64,000 nt of DNA from Palsa-504 sp963753195 (GCA_963753195.1 CAVWBH010000008.1:51198-115197); one strand, 5' to 3'; numbered from the stretch's first letter, positions 25,018-34,526 are shown. Program-made: numbers and translations. The notes: generated from the sequence alone by a model not told the origin.

Positions 25018-25604
25018 GGATGCGGTCCAGCATGCGCCCAGCCCAGCTCGGCCAACCTGGCCACCGACTGGTCCAGCAGCCTGGCCGCATCCACGTACTC
25101 GCGCAATGGTTGGCCGGCCGGGTCGGGCACGTCGTCTTCGGCCGAGTCGCCCAGCAGCGCCGCGCGCTCGCGTCCCTCGTGGGCCCGCGACAGCCAGCCG
25201 GGGAACGGCTCACCTGGCGGCCGGGGCCCGATGCGCTCGCCCCGCCGGATGAGTTCCCGCAGCGTGAACGCACGCGGCCACGCCGCGGGCTCGGTCACCA
25301 CGGCATAGCGGAGATTGTCCCGGGCCATCGCCAGCACCAGGCCGGCCCGAGCCAGGTCGGCGGCACGGGCGACGCGGCTACGGTGCGCGGTGATGTCGAT
25401 CCCGTACCCGGCCATGACCGAGACGACCTCCGGGAGCGGCGGATCCCCGTCACGCAGCATCCCGGCCGACCGGACCCGGGCCGTCACGCCGAGCGCGGAC
25501 AGCCGCCGGGCCAGCAGCGCGGCCGCCATCGGCGACCGGCAAACGTTTGCGGTGCACAGCACCACGATGTCGTCAGTCTCACTCATGAGGATATTGCCGG
25601 ACAT
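25014..25604 (-). CDS. Low-molecular-weight protein-tyrosine phosphatase (Wzb-like)
   Basis: A 196-residue phosphatase. The phosphate-binding loop is Cys17-TANVC-Arg23-SP and the catalytic Asp-Pro occurs late in DVPDPAGQPLREY. A 30-residue stretch between 130 and 160 is longer than in the minimal family. Wzb-type enzymes dephosphorylate the tyrosine tail of Wzc-type kinases, and the kinase gene is the next gene, divergently transcribed. The ATG at 25604 has AAGAGAA upstream; a second ATG six codons later does not. Confidence 0.85.
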   Translation of the reverse strand: MSGNILMSETDDIVVLCTANVCRSPMAAALLARRLSALGVTARVRSAGMLRDGDPPLPEVVSVMAGYGIDITAHRSRVARAADLARAGLVLAMARDNLRYAVVTEPAAWPRAFTLRELIRRGERIGPRPPGEPFPGWLSRAHEGRERAALLGDSAEDDVPDPAGQPLREYVDAARLLDQSVARLAELGWAHAGPHP

Positions 25605-25822
25605 TTCTCTTCATATGCATTCCATAAGCCGGGCCTGGCGTCCGGACCGCAGAATTTTTCAGAACGAAACATGCTGCTTCCGGCGCGCAAGGATTTTACC
25701 GCCCCAGCGCTTGGCGTACACTCACTTCACGCAGCGTATGCCAGGCAACGGGTCGCCTTCGGCGGTTTTTGGGCCAATCCGACTCCGGTCATTGCCACTT
25801 GCCAATCAGAGAGAAAGTCACG

Positions 25823-27421
25823 ATGACCGAATTTGGTACCGAGTCGTCATTTCGCGCATACCTGCAGATTCTGCGCCGCCGTAAATGGTGGGTTGGACTG
25901 GCCGCCGCGCTCGGATTGGCGGCCAGCCTGGCGTTCTCGCTGACCGCGCACAAGCAGTACTCGGCCACCGCGCAGCTGCTGGTGCAGCCGTCCGTCGCCG
26001 CGAGCGGGATCGGCCTGACCCAGCCACAACCGGTCACCCAGACGGACGTGGCGACCGAGCTGCAGCTGGTCACCAGCGCCCCGGTCCAGCAGGCCGTCCG
26101 CGCCCGGCTGAACAGCGCGCCTGCGGTGTCCGCTGCGGAGGTAGGCCAGACGAACGTCATGGCCATCACGGCCATCAGTGAGGTGCCGTCGCAGGCGGCC
26201 CTGGTCGCGAACCTGTACGCGACGGCCTTCGTCCAGTATCGCCAGGCGGTCGCCGAAAGCAACCTGGCCACCGCCGAAGCCCAGCTGCGCTCGCAGATCT
26301 CCTCGCTCACGCAGCAGCTCAAGTCGTTCCGGGGCAACACGACCTCGCCGGAGGCGTCGGCCCTGCTCAACCAGCAGGCCGTCCTGAAGGAGCAGCTGGC
26401 CCAGATGCAGGTCAGCGGGGCGGTCGATACGGGCGATGTGGTCCTGGTCACGCCCGCGCAGACGCCGACCTCGCCGAGTTCCCCCAAGCCCGTCCAGGAT
26501 GCCCTGCTGGGGCTCGCCGCCGGTCTCGCGCTCGGACTCGGCGCGGCCTTCCTGCGCGACAGCCTTGACGACAAGCTGGCCTCCAAGGAGGCGGCCGAGC
26601 ATGCCAGCGGTGCCCCGGTGCTGGCCATGACCCCGGTGGTGCCCTCATGGCGGCGGCAGCAGCAGGCGCTGGTCGTGGTGGTGACCGATCCCACCTCCCC
26701 GGCCGCGGAGTCGTACCGGTCGCTGCGGACCTCACTGCAGTTCGCCCGGCAGGAGCGACAGCTCCGCACCGTGGTGGTGACCAGCCCGGCTGCAGGTGAC
26801 GGCAAGACGTCCACCCTGGCCAACCTAGGCGTCGTCTTCGCCCAAGCTGGCGACCGGGTGCTGCTCGTCTCCGGTGACCTGCGCCGCCCCCGGATCGCGG
26901 AGTTCTTCGGCCTGGACGAGACTGTGGGGCTGACCAGCGTGCTGCTCGATGAGCATACGCTGGAGCAGGCGCTGCAACCCGTCCCCGGCGTGGACCGCCT
27001 TACCCTGCTCCCCTCCGGCCCCGTCCCGCCGAATCCCGCCGAGCTGCTCAGCAGCAGCAAGGTCCAGGGGATCTTCGCCCGGCTCCGCGATGACTACGAC
27101 CTGGTGCTCATCGACAGCCCGCCGGTGCTGCCGGTCACCGACGCCGCGATCTTGTCCCGGTACGCCGACGCCACGCTGATGCTGGTCGCAGCAGGGCAGA
27201 CCCGGCGCGGCGACCTGCATCGCGCGGTGGAAAAGCTGGAGCAGTCCGGAACCACGATCCTGGGTGTCGTGCTGAACAAGGTGACCAAGCAGGCCGGGCG
27301 CGGCTACGGCTACGGCTACGGCTACGGCTACGGCTACAAGCCCTACCAGAGCCAGGCGATGGCATCCTCTGCGGTACATCCGAACGGGAGCAGCGCAGCA
27401 GCGGATCGCAGCCTGCAGTGA
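25823..27421 (+). CDS. Wzc-like polysaccharide co-polymerase / bacterial tyrosine kinase
   Basis: A 532-residue fusion of chain-length determinant and tyrosine kinase. Residues 10-55 hold the first helix and the start of the Wzz domain; the second helix is at about 226-246. The kinase domain has Walker A SPAAGDGKTS (321-330), Walker A' VLLVSGD (346-352) and Walker B DLVLIDSPP (426-434). The tail ends in a Tyr cluster at 495, 497, 499, 501, 503, 505 and 508, the autophosphorylation region that controls polymer length and export. The ATG at 25823 follows GAGAAAG. It works with the phosphatase at 25014 and with Wzx/Wzy further along. Confidence 0.92.
   Translation: MTEFGTESSFRAYLQILRRRKWWVGLAAALGLAASLAFSLTAHKQYSATAQLLVQPSVAASGIGLTQPQPVTQTDVATELQLVTSAPVQQAVRARLNSAPAVSAAEVGQTNVMAITAISEVPSQAALVANLYATAFVQYRQAVAESNLATAEAQLRSQISSLTQQLKSFRGNTTSPEASALLNQQAVLKEQLAQMQVSGAVDTGDVVLVTPAQTPTSPSSPKPVQDALLGLAAGLALGLGAAFLRDSLDDKLASKEAAEHASGAPVLAMTPVVPSWRRQQQALVVVVTDPTSPAAESYRSLRTSLQFARQERQLRTVVVTSPAAGDGKTSTLANLGVVFAQAGDRVLLVSGDLRRPRIAEFFGLDETVGLTSVLLDEHTLEQALQPVPGVDRLTLLPSGPVPPNPAELLSSSKVQGIFARLRDDYDLVLIDSPPVLPVTDAAILSRYADATLMLVAAGQTRRGDLHRAVEKLEQSGTTILGVVLNKVTKQAGRGYGYGYGYGYGYKPYQSQAMASSAVHPNGSSAAADRSLQ
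27302..27337 (+). repeat. Six GGCTAC units encoding the tyrosine tail
   Basis: Six identical hexamers encode Gly-Tyr six times. The unit keeps the frame, so slippage would change only the number of phosphorylatable tyrosines. Confidence 0.9.
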
Positions 27422-27804
27422 AACTTCCCAGCGCGCTGATCCCTCTCCGGGCCGCATCTGCGGGAAAGCCACGAAGGCGGCCATCCGGGCCGCTGGACTG
27501 CTAGCCGGTCCGGCCAGAATATGACGATTATTCTCCTCCGCTAAATGTGTCATGGATTCTGCGCGGATTCCCTGATTAGTGCTTTAGTGGTGTCGCAAGT
27601 GAAAATATGATAACGTAATTCCTTGATGCCGACTTTGCTGACGCATCGCGATGGGCAGGTAGCCGGTTAATCTCTCGAAATGGTACAAAGCTGCCACCGG
27701 GGACGTGATATGCGGCTAATTTTCTGCGGTTTACGCGATGTTGAATGGCTTTGCTATCGAGGGCAATCGGATAGCGCTACCTGTGACCAGCGGCGGGGGG
27801 AGCG
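27422..27804. other. Intergenic region between Wzc-like and fusion genes
   Basis: This stretch is clearly more AT-rich than the coding DNA around it (for example AAATATGATAACGTAATTCC at about 27602-27621). It probably carries the promoter of the following genes. No stable terminator or ORF with family features was found. Confidence 0.4.
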
Positions 27805-30162
27805 GTGCGAGTCTTCATCGCGGGCATGGATGGCTACCTTGGCTGGCCGCTGGCGCAGTATCTAGCCAGCCGTAGCCACGAAGTAGCGGGAGCGGACGCC
27901 CTGCTCCGGCGGTCATGGGTCGAAGAGCTGGACGCGGTCAGCGCCATCCCGATCGCATCCATAGATGAACGCCTGCATGCGCTACGCGCTGAAACCGGTC
28001 AGGCCATCCCGTTCTGGCGCGGAGATCTGCAAGACTACGGCCTGGTCGAGCGCATCTTTCTGGAATTCGAGCCGGAGGCAATTATCCATCTCGGCGAGTG
28101 CTCGTCTGGCCCCTACTCGGTGATCGACCGGAAGCACACCGTGTTCGCCCAGGTGAACAACCTGACCACGACCTTCAACTTGCTGTTTGCCGTCCGGGAT
28201 CTCGCTCCCCACGCGCATGTTGTAAAGCTCGGGACTCTGCCCGGCTTCAACCCGCTCAATGCAGACCTTCCTGAGGGTTACGGCCCACTGGAGCATGGGG
28301 AACGCGAAGACCTCATGTCATTCCCGGCACCGGCTCCGGACAGCATGATGCACGCGTGCAGGATCTGGGGAATTCGTGCCACGGAGGTCAGGCAAGGCGT
28401 GGTCTTCGGTACTCGCGCCGAGGGCGCGAGTGATGACCCGCGGATGCGCACCAGGCTTGACTTTGACCGGGCTTTCGGAACCGTGATCAACCGGTTGTCC
28501 TGCCGGGCCGTGATCGGGCATCCCCTGATCCCCGACGGGGTAGGCAGCCAGGTTCTCGCCTCGCTTCCGCTGGGCGATTCGATGCAATGCCTGACCCTCT
28601 GCTTGGAGCAGCCGCCGGAACCGGGCGAATACCAGGTCCTCAACCAGCCCGCGGAGATTCATAGCCTCCACAGCCTGGCCACAGTGGTACGCCGGGCCGC
28701 GCTTGACCTCGGGCTCAAGCTCGACGCTCTAACTGCGGAATACCCAGGCTTGGTCAATGATCGTCAAGTGCATCACGCCGAGGCCGACCAGAAGGATCTG
28801 CTCGATCTCGGCTACCGGCCGACGCGCGACGTCGTGAGTGAAGTCCGGTCGATGCTGCAGGATCTTCTGCCGTACCGGGAGCGCGTCGCCGTCCATCAGG
28901 ATGCCCTGCTTCCCGGCGTGCGCGAGAACGGCTCGCGGCACCGGGCCCGTTCTGGCGGTGAGGCGGACCGAAAGGAGACTGGCGAAGCAGCCGAAGCCGC
29001 GGACAGCTCGGAATTTCTGCCTTTCCACCGTCCGTCGATCGACGAGGAAGACATCTCCTGCGTCAGCGCGGCACTCAGATCAGGGTGGCTGACCCACGGT
29101 CCACTGTGCCGCGAATTCGAGGCTGAATTTGCCTCTTACACTGGGGCAAGCCGGGCTGTCGCCCTGTCCTCATGCACGGCAGCACTCCATCTGGCCTTGG
29201 TAGCTCAGGATATCGGTCCGGGTGATGAAGTGATCACCACTCCGTTCACCTTCTGCGCGTCAGCCCACGTGATCGAGCATGTCGGAGCCACGCCGGTGTT
29301 TGCCGACATCGATCCGATTACCATGCAGATTGATCCGGCCCAGATCGAGCGGGTACTGGGGCCTCGGACCAGGGCGATCATCGCGGTTGACTACGGGGGG
29401 CATCCGTGTCCCATAGAAGAGATCGTCAAGATGGCCCGCGATCGAGGCGTGGTCGTCATCGAAGACGCCGCGCATTCCCTGGGCGCCGCGGTCGGCAGCC
29501 GGCCCATCGGCTCAATCGCGGACCTGACCGCTTTCTCCTTCTACGCCACCAAGAACATCACCACTGGTGAAGGTGGCATGCTCACCACGGAGGATCACCA
29601 ACTCGCCGACCGCGTTGAGAGGCTCAGGCTGCACGGGATGCAAAGGGACGCATGGCGCCGCTACCAGAAGGCTGCGAGCTGGCAGTATGACGTGCTCGAG
29701 GCTGGATTCAAGGCAAATATGACCGACTTCCAGGCTGCCCTGGGAAGAAGCCAGCTGCGCAAAGAGCCCGCAATGCGGGCTCGCCGTACGGAAATCGCTG
29801 ACCGCTATACAGCCGCCTTCACGGCCCTCGGCGAGCTGGTAGAGCTGCCCACCGTCAAAGAAAGCATACGTTCCGCTTGGCATCTGTACCCGCTGCGCTT
29901 GGCCGGAAAAGTTCGGCACATGCGCAACCAGCTCGCCGAGGACCTCAACCATCTCGGCATCGGAACCAGCGTTCACTTTATCCCGCTCCATCTGTCGGCG
30001 CACTTCCGCCAGAGTTCCGGTTTCCGCGGCGGCGAGTTCCCTGCCGCCGAGGATGCGTTTTCACGGATATTGTCACTCCCGCTTTACCCGGCCATGTCCG
30101 GGTCTGACGCCGAACGCGTGATCAATGCGACAGAAAGCCTAATTTCCCGCTATGCCCGCTAA
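27805..30162 (+). CDS. SQD1-like nucleotide-sugar epimerase fused to DegT/DnrJ/EryC1 aminotransferase
   Basis: A 785-residue two-domain protein. Residues 1 to about 385 follow the UDP-sulfoquinovose synthase (SQD1) pattern: FIAGMDGYLGWPLAQYL, IPIASIDERL, GECSSGPYSVIDR, KLGTLPG, WGIRATEVRQGVVFG and YQVLNQPAEIHSL. The segment that carries the catalytic Tyr-x3-Lys in SQD1, before WGIRAT, is about a dozen residues shorter here and has neither residue, so dehydrogenase activity is doubtful. After a charged linker, residues 416-785 are a complete PLP aminotransferase with Lys583 in SFYATKNITTGEGG. It probably makes an amino sugar for the repeat unit. GTG start after GGGGGGAGCG. Lower GC than its neighbours hints at acquisition. 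Confidence 0.82.
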   Translation: MRVFIAGMDGYLGWPLAQYLASRSHEVAGADALLRRSWVEELDAVSAIPIASIDERLHALRAETGQAIPFWRGDLQDYGLVERIFLEFEPEAIIHLGECSSGPYSVIDRKHTVFAQVNNLTTTFNLLFAVRDLAPHAHVVKLGTLPGFNPLNADLPEGYGPLEHGEREDLMSFPAPAPDSMMHACRIWGIRATEVRQGVVFGTRAEGASDDPRMRTRLDFDRAFGTVINRLSCRAVIGHPLIPDGVGSQVLASLPLGDSMQCLTLCLEQPPEPGEYQVLNQPAEIHSLHSLATVVRRAALDLGLKLDALTAEYPGLVNDRQVHHAEADQKDLLDLGYRPTRDVVSEVRSMLQDLLPYRERVAVHQDALLPGVRENGSRHRARSGGEADRKETGEAAEAADSSEFLPFHRPSIDEEDISCVSAALRSGWLTHGPLCREFEAEFASYTGASRAVALSSCTAALHLALVAQDIGPGDEVITTPFTFCASAHVIEHVGATPVFADIDPITMQIDPAQIERVLGPRTRAIIAVDYGGHPCPIEEIVKMARDRGVVVIEDAAHSLGAAVGSRPIGSIADLTAFSFYATKNITTGEGGMLTTEDHQLADRVERLRLHGMQRDAWRRYQKAASWQYDVLEAGFKANMTDFQAALGRSQLRKEPAMRARRTEIADRYTAAFTALGELVELPTVKESIRSAWHLYPLRLAGKVRHMRNQLAEDLNHLGIGTSVHFIPLHLSAHFRQSSGFRGGEFPAAEDAFSRILSLPLYPAMSGSDAERVINATESLISRYAR

Positions 30163-30805
30163 TCTGGGAATAAGCCATGAACCGGCGGACCGCGGCGGCC
30201 GGCCGGCCGCCGCCGCGCCTGCGCGTAAAACGCTTTTCGCTGCGGCGCTCAAGCGTTGCCTGGATCTGGTCTTCAGCTTGATCGCCTTGGCCGGCGCCCT
30301 GCCCATCCTGCTGCTGGCCTGCGTGGCGATAAAGCTGGAATCGCCGGGCACGGTACTGTACCGGCAATGGCGTAGCGGCCGGGATGGTAAGCCTTTCCAG
30401 ATTCTCAAGCTGAGGACGATGGTGGATGGCGCTGACCGGCTCGGGCCAGCCCTGACCCAGAGCGTTGATCCGCGAATTACCCGGATCGGTTCGGTGCTAC
30501 GGCGCTGGAGCATCGATGAACTACCCCAGTTGCTGAACGTGCTGGCCGGGCAGATGAGTCTTGTCGGCCCCCGGCCGGAACTGGCTACCATCGCCGCCCG
30601 CTACACCCCTCGTCAGCGGGGAGTACTTCAAGCTATACCTGGTATCACCGGATGGTCTCAGATCAACGGCCGCGATGACCTTTCTATCGCAAAAAAGCTC
30701 GAACTGGACCTGGATTACGTGATGAACCGGACAACGCTGTGGGACCTAATTATCCTGACCCGCACTGTTCGGGTCGTCCTGGGCGGCAGAGGGGTGAAAC
30801 GGTGA
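30152..30805 (+). CDS. Priming sugar-phosphate transferase (bacterial sugar transferase family)
   Basis: A 217-residue monotopic phosphoglycosyl transferase. The membrane helix LVFSLIALAGALPILLLACV (about 39-60) follows KRCLD; the catalytic part shows ILKLRTM, the Asp-Glu pair in RRWSIDELPQLLNV and the VGPRPEL motif. It should transfer a sugar-1-phosphate to undecaprenyl phosphate and so start the repeat unit. The ATG overlaps the end of the fusion gene by eleven bases, so translation is coupled. Its length is close to the minimal (short) form of the family, lacking the long N-terminal multi-helix part of WbaP. Confidence 0.9.
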   Translation: MPANLGISHEPADRGGRPAAAAPARKTLFAAALKRCLDLVFSLIALAGALPILLLACVAIKLESPGTVLYRQWRSGRDGKPFQILKLRTMVDGADRLGPALTQSVDPRITRIGSVLRRWSIDELPQLLNVLAGQMSLVGPRPELATIAARYTPRQRGVLQAIPGITGWSQINGRDDLSIAKKLELDLDYVMNRTTLWDLIILTRTVRVVLGGRGVKR

Positions 30806-30921
30806 AGTCGGCGAAGCGGGCCAGATCCGGCGAAGAGCCCGACAGAGCGGTGCCGACCGAGGCGATACTCGGCACCACGCGCGCCACCATCGCGACCGCC
30901 AGCCGGGCCCGGGCGTCATGA
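30802..30921 (+). pseudogene. C-terminal scrap of a bi-domain oxidoreductase
   Basis: The last codons (VPTEAILGTTRATIATA) closely match the end of the intact protein at 46354-48450 (MPTEAMLGAMRATIRTA), and the DNA is similar over about 50 bases. The rest of the gene is missing. As at 46.3 kb, a methyltransferase gene comes next. Confidence 0.75.
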
Positions 30922-31633
30922 CCGACGGCCCGGCGCCCGCCATCGGCGAGGTCCGGCAGTTGTTCGACGTCCACGCGGTGACCTGGTCAGCCAAATACGC
31001 TCCGGACGGGCCGCTGGCGGCGCGGCTGGCCTGCCTGTTGGATGCCGTCGGCCGCTACGTAAGGCCCGGAGACCGGGTGCTCGACCTGGGGTGCGGTACC
31101 GGTGAGCTCGCCCGGGCGCTCGTCGGCACCGGACTCGACGTGGCCGGATGCGATATCTCTCCGGAGATGCTGCGGCGTGCCGCCCGTGACTCGAGCCGTG
31201 TCGGCTGGGTGCAGCTGGAGCCAGCTTGGCACACCCTGCCCTTCGGGACGGCCGCATTCGACTTGGTAATCGCGGCCAGCGTGCTCGAATACGTGACCGA
31301 GCCGGCCGCTGTGCTGCGTGGGTGTGCCAGGGTGCTGCGTTCCAAGGGATCGTTCTGCATACGGTACTGGACCTGCGGTATCCGGTCCGGTGGGCGGAAT
31401 GGCTCGCCCGGTGGCTGGCCGGGTTGGCCACGGACACGGCCGTCCCGTCCTCATGCCTGCAACGATAGCGCGCCTAACTGCGCACATCCCGGCAGCGGCA
31501 TCGCGGCCGGTGGTGGCTGGCCGCATCAGGGTTGGCCGACCTGCGCCCGCTGCGGTGCCCGGGCAAGGCCGGGCAGCCCGCGCTCAGGCTGCTGGCGTTT
31601 CGCCGCGCCGATCAGGCCGGAGCACGACGGTGA
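30918..31633 (+). pseudogene. SAM-dependent methyltransferase, frameshifted
   Basis: The first 140 codons make a good class I methyltransferase with RVLDLGCGTGELARAL (motif I), VAGCDISPEML and a motif-IV-like FDLVIAASVLEYV. Near 31340 the coherent sequence moves to another frame (VLHTVLDLRYPVRWAEWLARW). That frame has two in-frame stops around 31466-31477, then resumes as ADLRPLRCPGKAGQ and ends at the TGA at 31631-31633. It therefore has one frameshift and two stops and is not functional as a full-length protein. The start overlaps the oxidoreductase scrap by four bases. Confidence 0.75.
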
Positions 31634-32091
31634 CCGCCACCGTGATCGTGGACGCCTCCGGCGGGCAGATGGGCGGCGCCGCGCGGTACCGGCACGAGCT
31701 TCTCGCCTACCTGGCCCGCACCGGCGGGCTGACGTGCAGGTTATCGGCTCGCAGCGGTGGGTTTCGGCCGCCTGGCTGGTGCGGCGCGAGATGGTCGGCG
31801 GGAGGAACGGCAGGCGGGTGGCTCTCAACAACGTCGGCTTCTTCGCCAGGGGCGAGCATCGGTGGACCCTGTTGCGCAACGCACTGCACTTTCTCAGCGA
31901 GGCCGAGGCGGCCGCGCACTGCCCGACGTCGCTGCGCACGATGGCGTGCCGTAAAGCGGCGGCGGTGCGGCTGGCCGCGCATCGTTCCGATGTCCTGGTC
32001 GTGCCGTCTACCAGCCATGGCCGACCGCGTGGCCGCAATCGAAGAGCGGGCCTCGGAGAAGGCCTACGCGGAAGCGATCAAGCCGTTATGA
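31630..32091 (+). pseudogene. Truncated, frameshifted glycosyltransferase related to 43013-43981
   Basis: The GTG start and VIVDASGGQMGGAARYRHEL correspond to the intact glycosyltransferase (VVVDASGGQTGGASRFRQEL). Near 31735 the match continues in a second frame (DVQVIGSQRWVS, RRVALNNVGFFARG, RWTLLRNALHFLSEAEA) and near 32010 returns to the first frame (AMADRVA). All sequence after this point, including the donor-binding half, is gone and replaced by an unrelated tail ending at 32091. Confidence 0.8.
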
Positions 32092-32128
32092 GGAGCGTTC
32101 CGCAAGTGCGGCCCGAGGCGCGACGGAA

Positions 32129-33013
32129 GTGAGGATGAGACCTGTCCACGTAGTCGCCGACGTGGCATCCCCGCGCCTGGCCGCGCCGCGTCTTGCTCTT
32201 ACCAAGGCGATCATCAGGTTTGTCTGGGAGCACCCGTCCAACGCCGGACACCGGCCTCGCGCGCTACTCCGGTTGGCCTGTTATCAGGCTGGGGCGCGGT
32301 TGCTGCACCGCAGGGCGATCGCCAGGCTCGGTGAGCGCTCCCGGCTCTGGGTCGACCTGCACCGGACCGCTGCCTCGAAAGTCCTGTACGCCAACCCACC
32401 CGACCTGCCCGAGATGCTGGTCTGGCGGCAGGCCCTGCGCGACGGCGACCTCTTCGTTGACGTCGGGGCCAATGTGGGCACGTACACGATCTGGGCGGCT
32501 GAGTGTGGTGCCGAGGTCATGGCCCTAGAGCCAGCTGCCGACACCTTCGACCTGTTGCTGGAGAACGTCGAGCTCAATGGCTACCAGGTGGCGGCGATCC
32601 AAGCCGCCGCCGGTGACCGCTGCGGCGTCAGCCGGTTCACTGCGGGCCGGGACACGGTCAACCGCCTGGATCCGGACGGCCCGGTCGAGACCAGGCTGGT
32701 CACGATCGATTCGCTGATCGGGCGGCGGCGCGTGGCCGGTATGAAGGTCGATGTTGAGGGCTTCGAGATCGAGGTGCTCCGGGGCTGCACTTGCGCGCTG
32801 TCCGAGCGCCGCATCGGGCTGATCCAGCTCGAATGGAACGCGACGTCGCAGTTGGCGCTCGGAACCGACCGGCGTCCCGTGGCCGATCTGCTTGCACGGC
32901 ACGGCTATCAGCTATTCCGGCCCAACCCGGAGGGACTCCTGGTGCCCGTCACTGATCCCACGTTCGGCGCCGATGTCTTTGCCCGTCCCGCCGTGGAGGA
33001 AGCCACCCGATGA
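32129..33013 (+). CDS. FkbM-family methyltransferase
   Basis: A 294-residue methyltransferase. The SAM site is FVDVGANVGTYTIWAAE with the acidic loop ALEPAADTFDLL; the typical FkbM phrase KVDVEGFEIEVLRG is present near residue 210. FkbM proteins O-methylate sugars or macrolides; here a sugar hydroxyl of the repeat unit is likely (inference). A GTG at 32129 and an ATG at 32135 are both possible starts; GGAAGTGAGG favours the ATG slightly. It follows the decayed block and is followed by an AT-rich promoter region. Confidence 0.85.
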   Translation: MRMRPVHVVADVASPRLAAPRLALTKAIIRFVWEHPSNAGHRPRALLRLACYQAGARLLHRRAIARLGERSRLWVDLHRTAASKVLYANPPDLPEMLVWRQALRDGDLFVDVGANVGTYTIWAAECGAEVMALEPAADTFDLLLENVELNGYQVAAIQAAAGDRCGVSRFTAGRDTVNRLDPDGPVETRLVTIDSLIGRRRVAGMKVDVEGFEIEVLRGCTCALSERRIGLIQLEWNATSQLALGTDRRPVADLLARHGYQLFRPNPEGLLVPVTDPTFGADVFARPAVEEATR

Positions 33014-33131
33014 TGTCCGTAGGCACGCACGTTAAGCCTGCCTTTCAGGCACAGAGGTCAGTTACTAATTGTTATAATTACAAACCGATATTGTAGTCAA
33101 ATCTGCTAACATGTGAGATTCGGATGATGCT

Positions 33132-34409
33132 GTGAAAACTCCTGCGTCGGACATGACTGGTGTGCCGAATGGTAGCGATCGTTCTCTCGAGGCCGGAGCC
33201 TTCGCCGCACCCGGACTCGCGGATGCCTCGCTTCACGCTGCCGGCCACCCCAGCGAGGACGTGCGGCTTCCGCGACCACGGCTTGGCATTTTCGCTCTGC
33301 ACCCGATTCAGTACCACGCGGTGCTCTATCAGCGACTGGCCAGCCGCGGCCAGGTCCAGCTGGACGTCTTGTTCTGCCGCGACACCGGATCTCGCCACGG
33401 CGTGGATCCGGGCTTCGGCGTGCCGGTGACGTGGAACATCGACCTGCTATCTGGCTATGAGCACAGCTTCCTGGAGGGGAGCAAGAGGTGGGCTGGGAGA
33501 TCGGGCGCTTCGGGTCGGCTGGTCCGGTGGCTTCGGTCGCATGAGGTGGTGGTCATCAGCGGCTACTCGGATCCGTGGATGCTGTTCGCTGCCGCCGCCT
33601 GCCGTACCATGGGCGTACCCTTCCTGTTGCGCGGGATGTCAGCGCCCGAGGGATTGTCGACCGGCCTCCGCCGTCGCGTCCGGGACGCCATCGCTGGCAC
33701 CGTGGTCCCCTCCAGCGCCGGGGGCTTGGCCCTCGGTCAGCTCAACCGGGCGTTCTATATGAAGTATGGAGCGCCCAGAATCTTCTTCGCACCGAATTCG
33801 GTGGACAACGAAAGGTTCGCCCGCGCGCCTGTCGTTGGACGCTCCGAACTGCTGGCTCGCTGGGGGCTCGACGATACTGCTCCCGTGATCATGTTCTCCG
33901 GGAAGCTGTGCCCGCGCAAACGGCCACTAGACCTGGTGGCAGCAGCCAGCTCTCTGGGGCAGGAAGTGACCACCATCTTCGTCGGAGACGGCGTGCTAGC
34001 CGATCGGGTGCGGTCGTCGTTGCGGCCAGGCCGTGGCGTTGTCACCGGCTTCGTGAATCAAGCAGACCTTCCGCCATACTACCACGCGGCAGACATCCTG
34101 GTGTTGCCCAGTTACCACGAGCCGTGGGGACTCGTGGTCAACGAAGCGATGGCGACGGGCGCCTTGCCGGTCGTATCTGACCGCGTCGGCGCCGGACCCG
34201 ACCTTGTTGATGGCATAGGGGAGGTCTTTTCGTGCGGCGATGTCACCGCCCTTGCCGATGCACTGCGTCGCGCTCTCGGGCGCCTCGGGGATCCAGAGGT
34301 CAGTGAGCAGGTACGCCGACGTGTCGCCCAGTACAGCATCGACATCGCCGCCGTCGGCTTCGAGCAGGCCGCCTTGGCGGCGTCAAAGCAGCCTCCTCAC
34401 CGTGGCTAA
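33132..34409 (+). CDS. Glycosyltransferase family 4
   Basis: A 425-residue GT-B enzyme. After a 50-residue flexible leader, LGIFALHPIQYHAVLYQRL starts the acceptor domain; the donor domain has MFSGKLCPRKRPLDLV, IFVGDG and the E-x7-E motif in YHEPWGLVVNEAM. It should add one sugar to the lipid-linked repeat unit. The GTG at 33132 lies after an AT-rich region (33060-33115) that probably carries its own promoter. It is the last plus-strand gene of the locus before the minus-strand block. Confidence 0.87.
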   Translation: MKTPASDMTGVPNGSDRSLEAGAFAAPGLADASLHAAGHPSEDVRLPRPRLGIFALHPIQYHAVLYQRLASRGQVQLDVLFCRDTGSRHGVDPGFGVPVTWNIDLLSGYEHSFLEGSKRWAGRSGASGRLVRWLRSHEVVVISGYSDPWMLFAAAACRTMGVPFLLRGMSAPEGLSTGLRRRVRDAIAGTVVPSSAGGLALGQLNRAFYMKYGAPRIFFAPNSVDNERFARAPVVGRSELLARWGLDDTAPVIMFSGKLCPRKRPLDLVAAASSLGQEVTTIFVGDGVLADRVRSSLRPGRGVVTGFVNQADLPPYYHAADILVLPSYHEPWGLVVNEAMATGALPVVSDRVGAGPDLVDGIGEVFSCGDVTALADALRRALGRLGDPEVSEQVRRRVAQYSIDIAAVGFEQAALAASKQPPHRG

Positions 34410-34526
34410 AGGCCTTGCCGGTTCCTGACCATGGCGGCCAACTGATCGGCGCTGCAGGCGGCGAGGTCCAAGCCGCCCCATGTCACCGCCTGCGCCGGCT
34501 GGTTGGGCACCCGCGCGCGCGATCGG

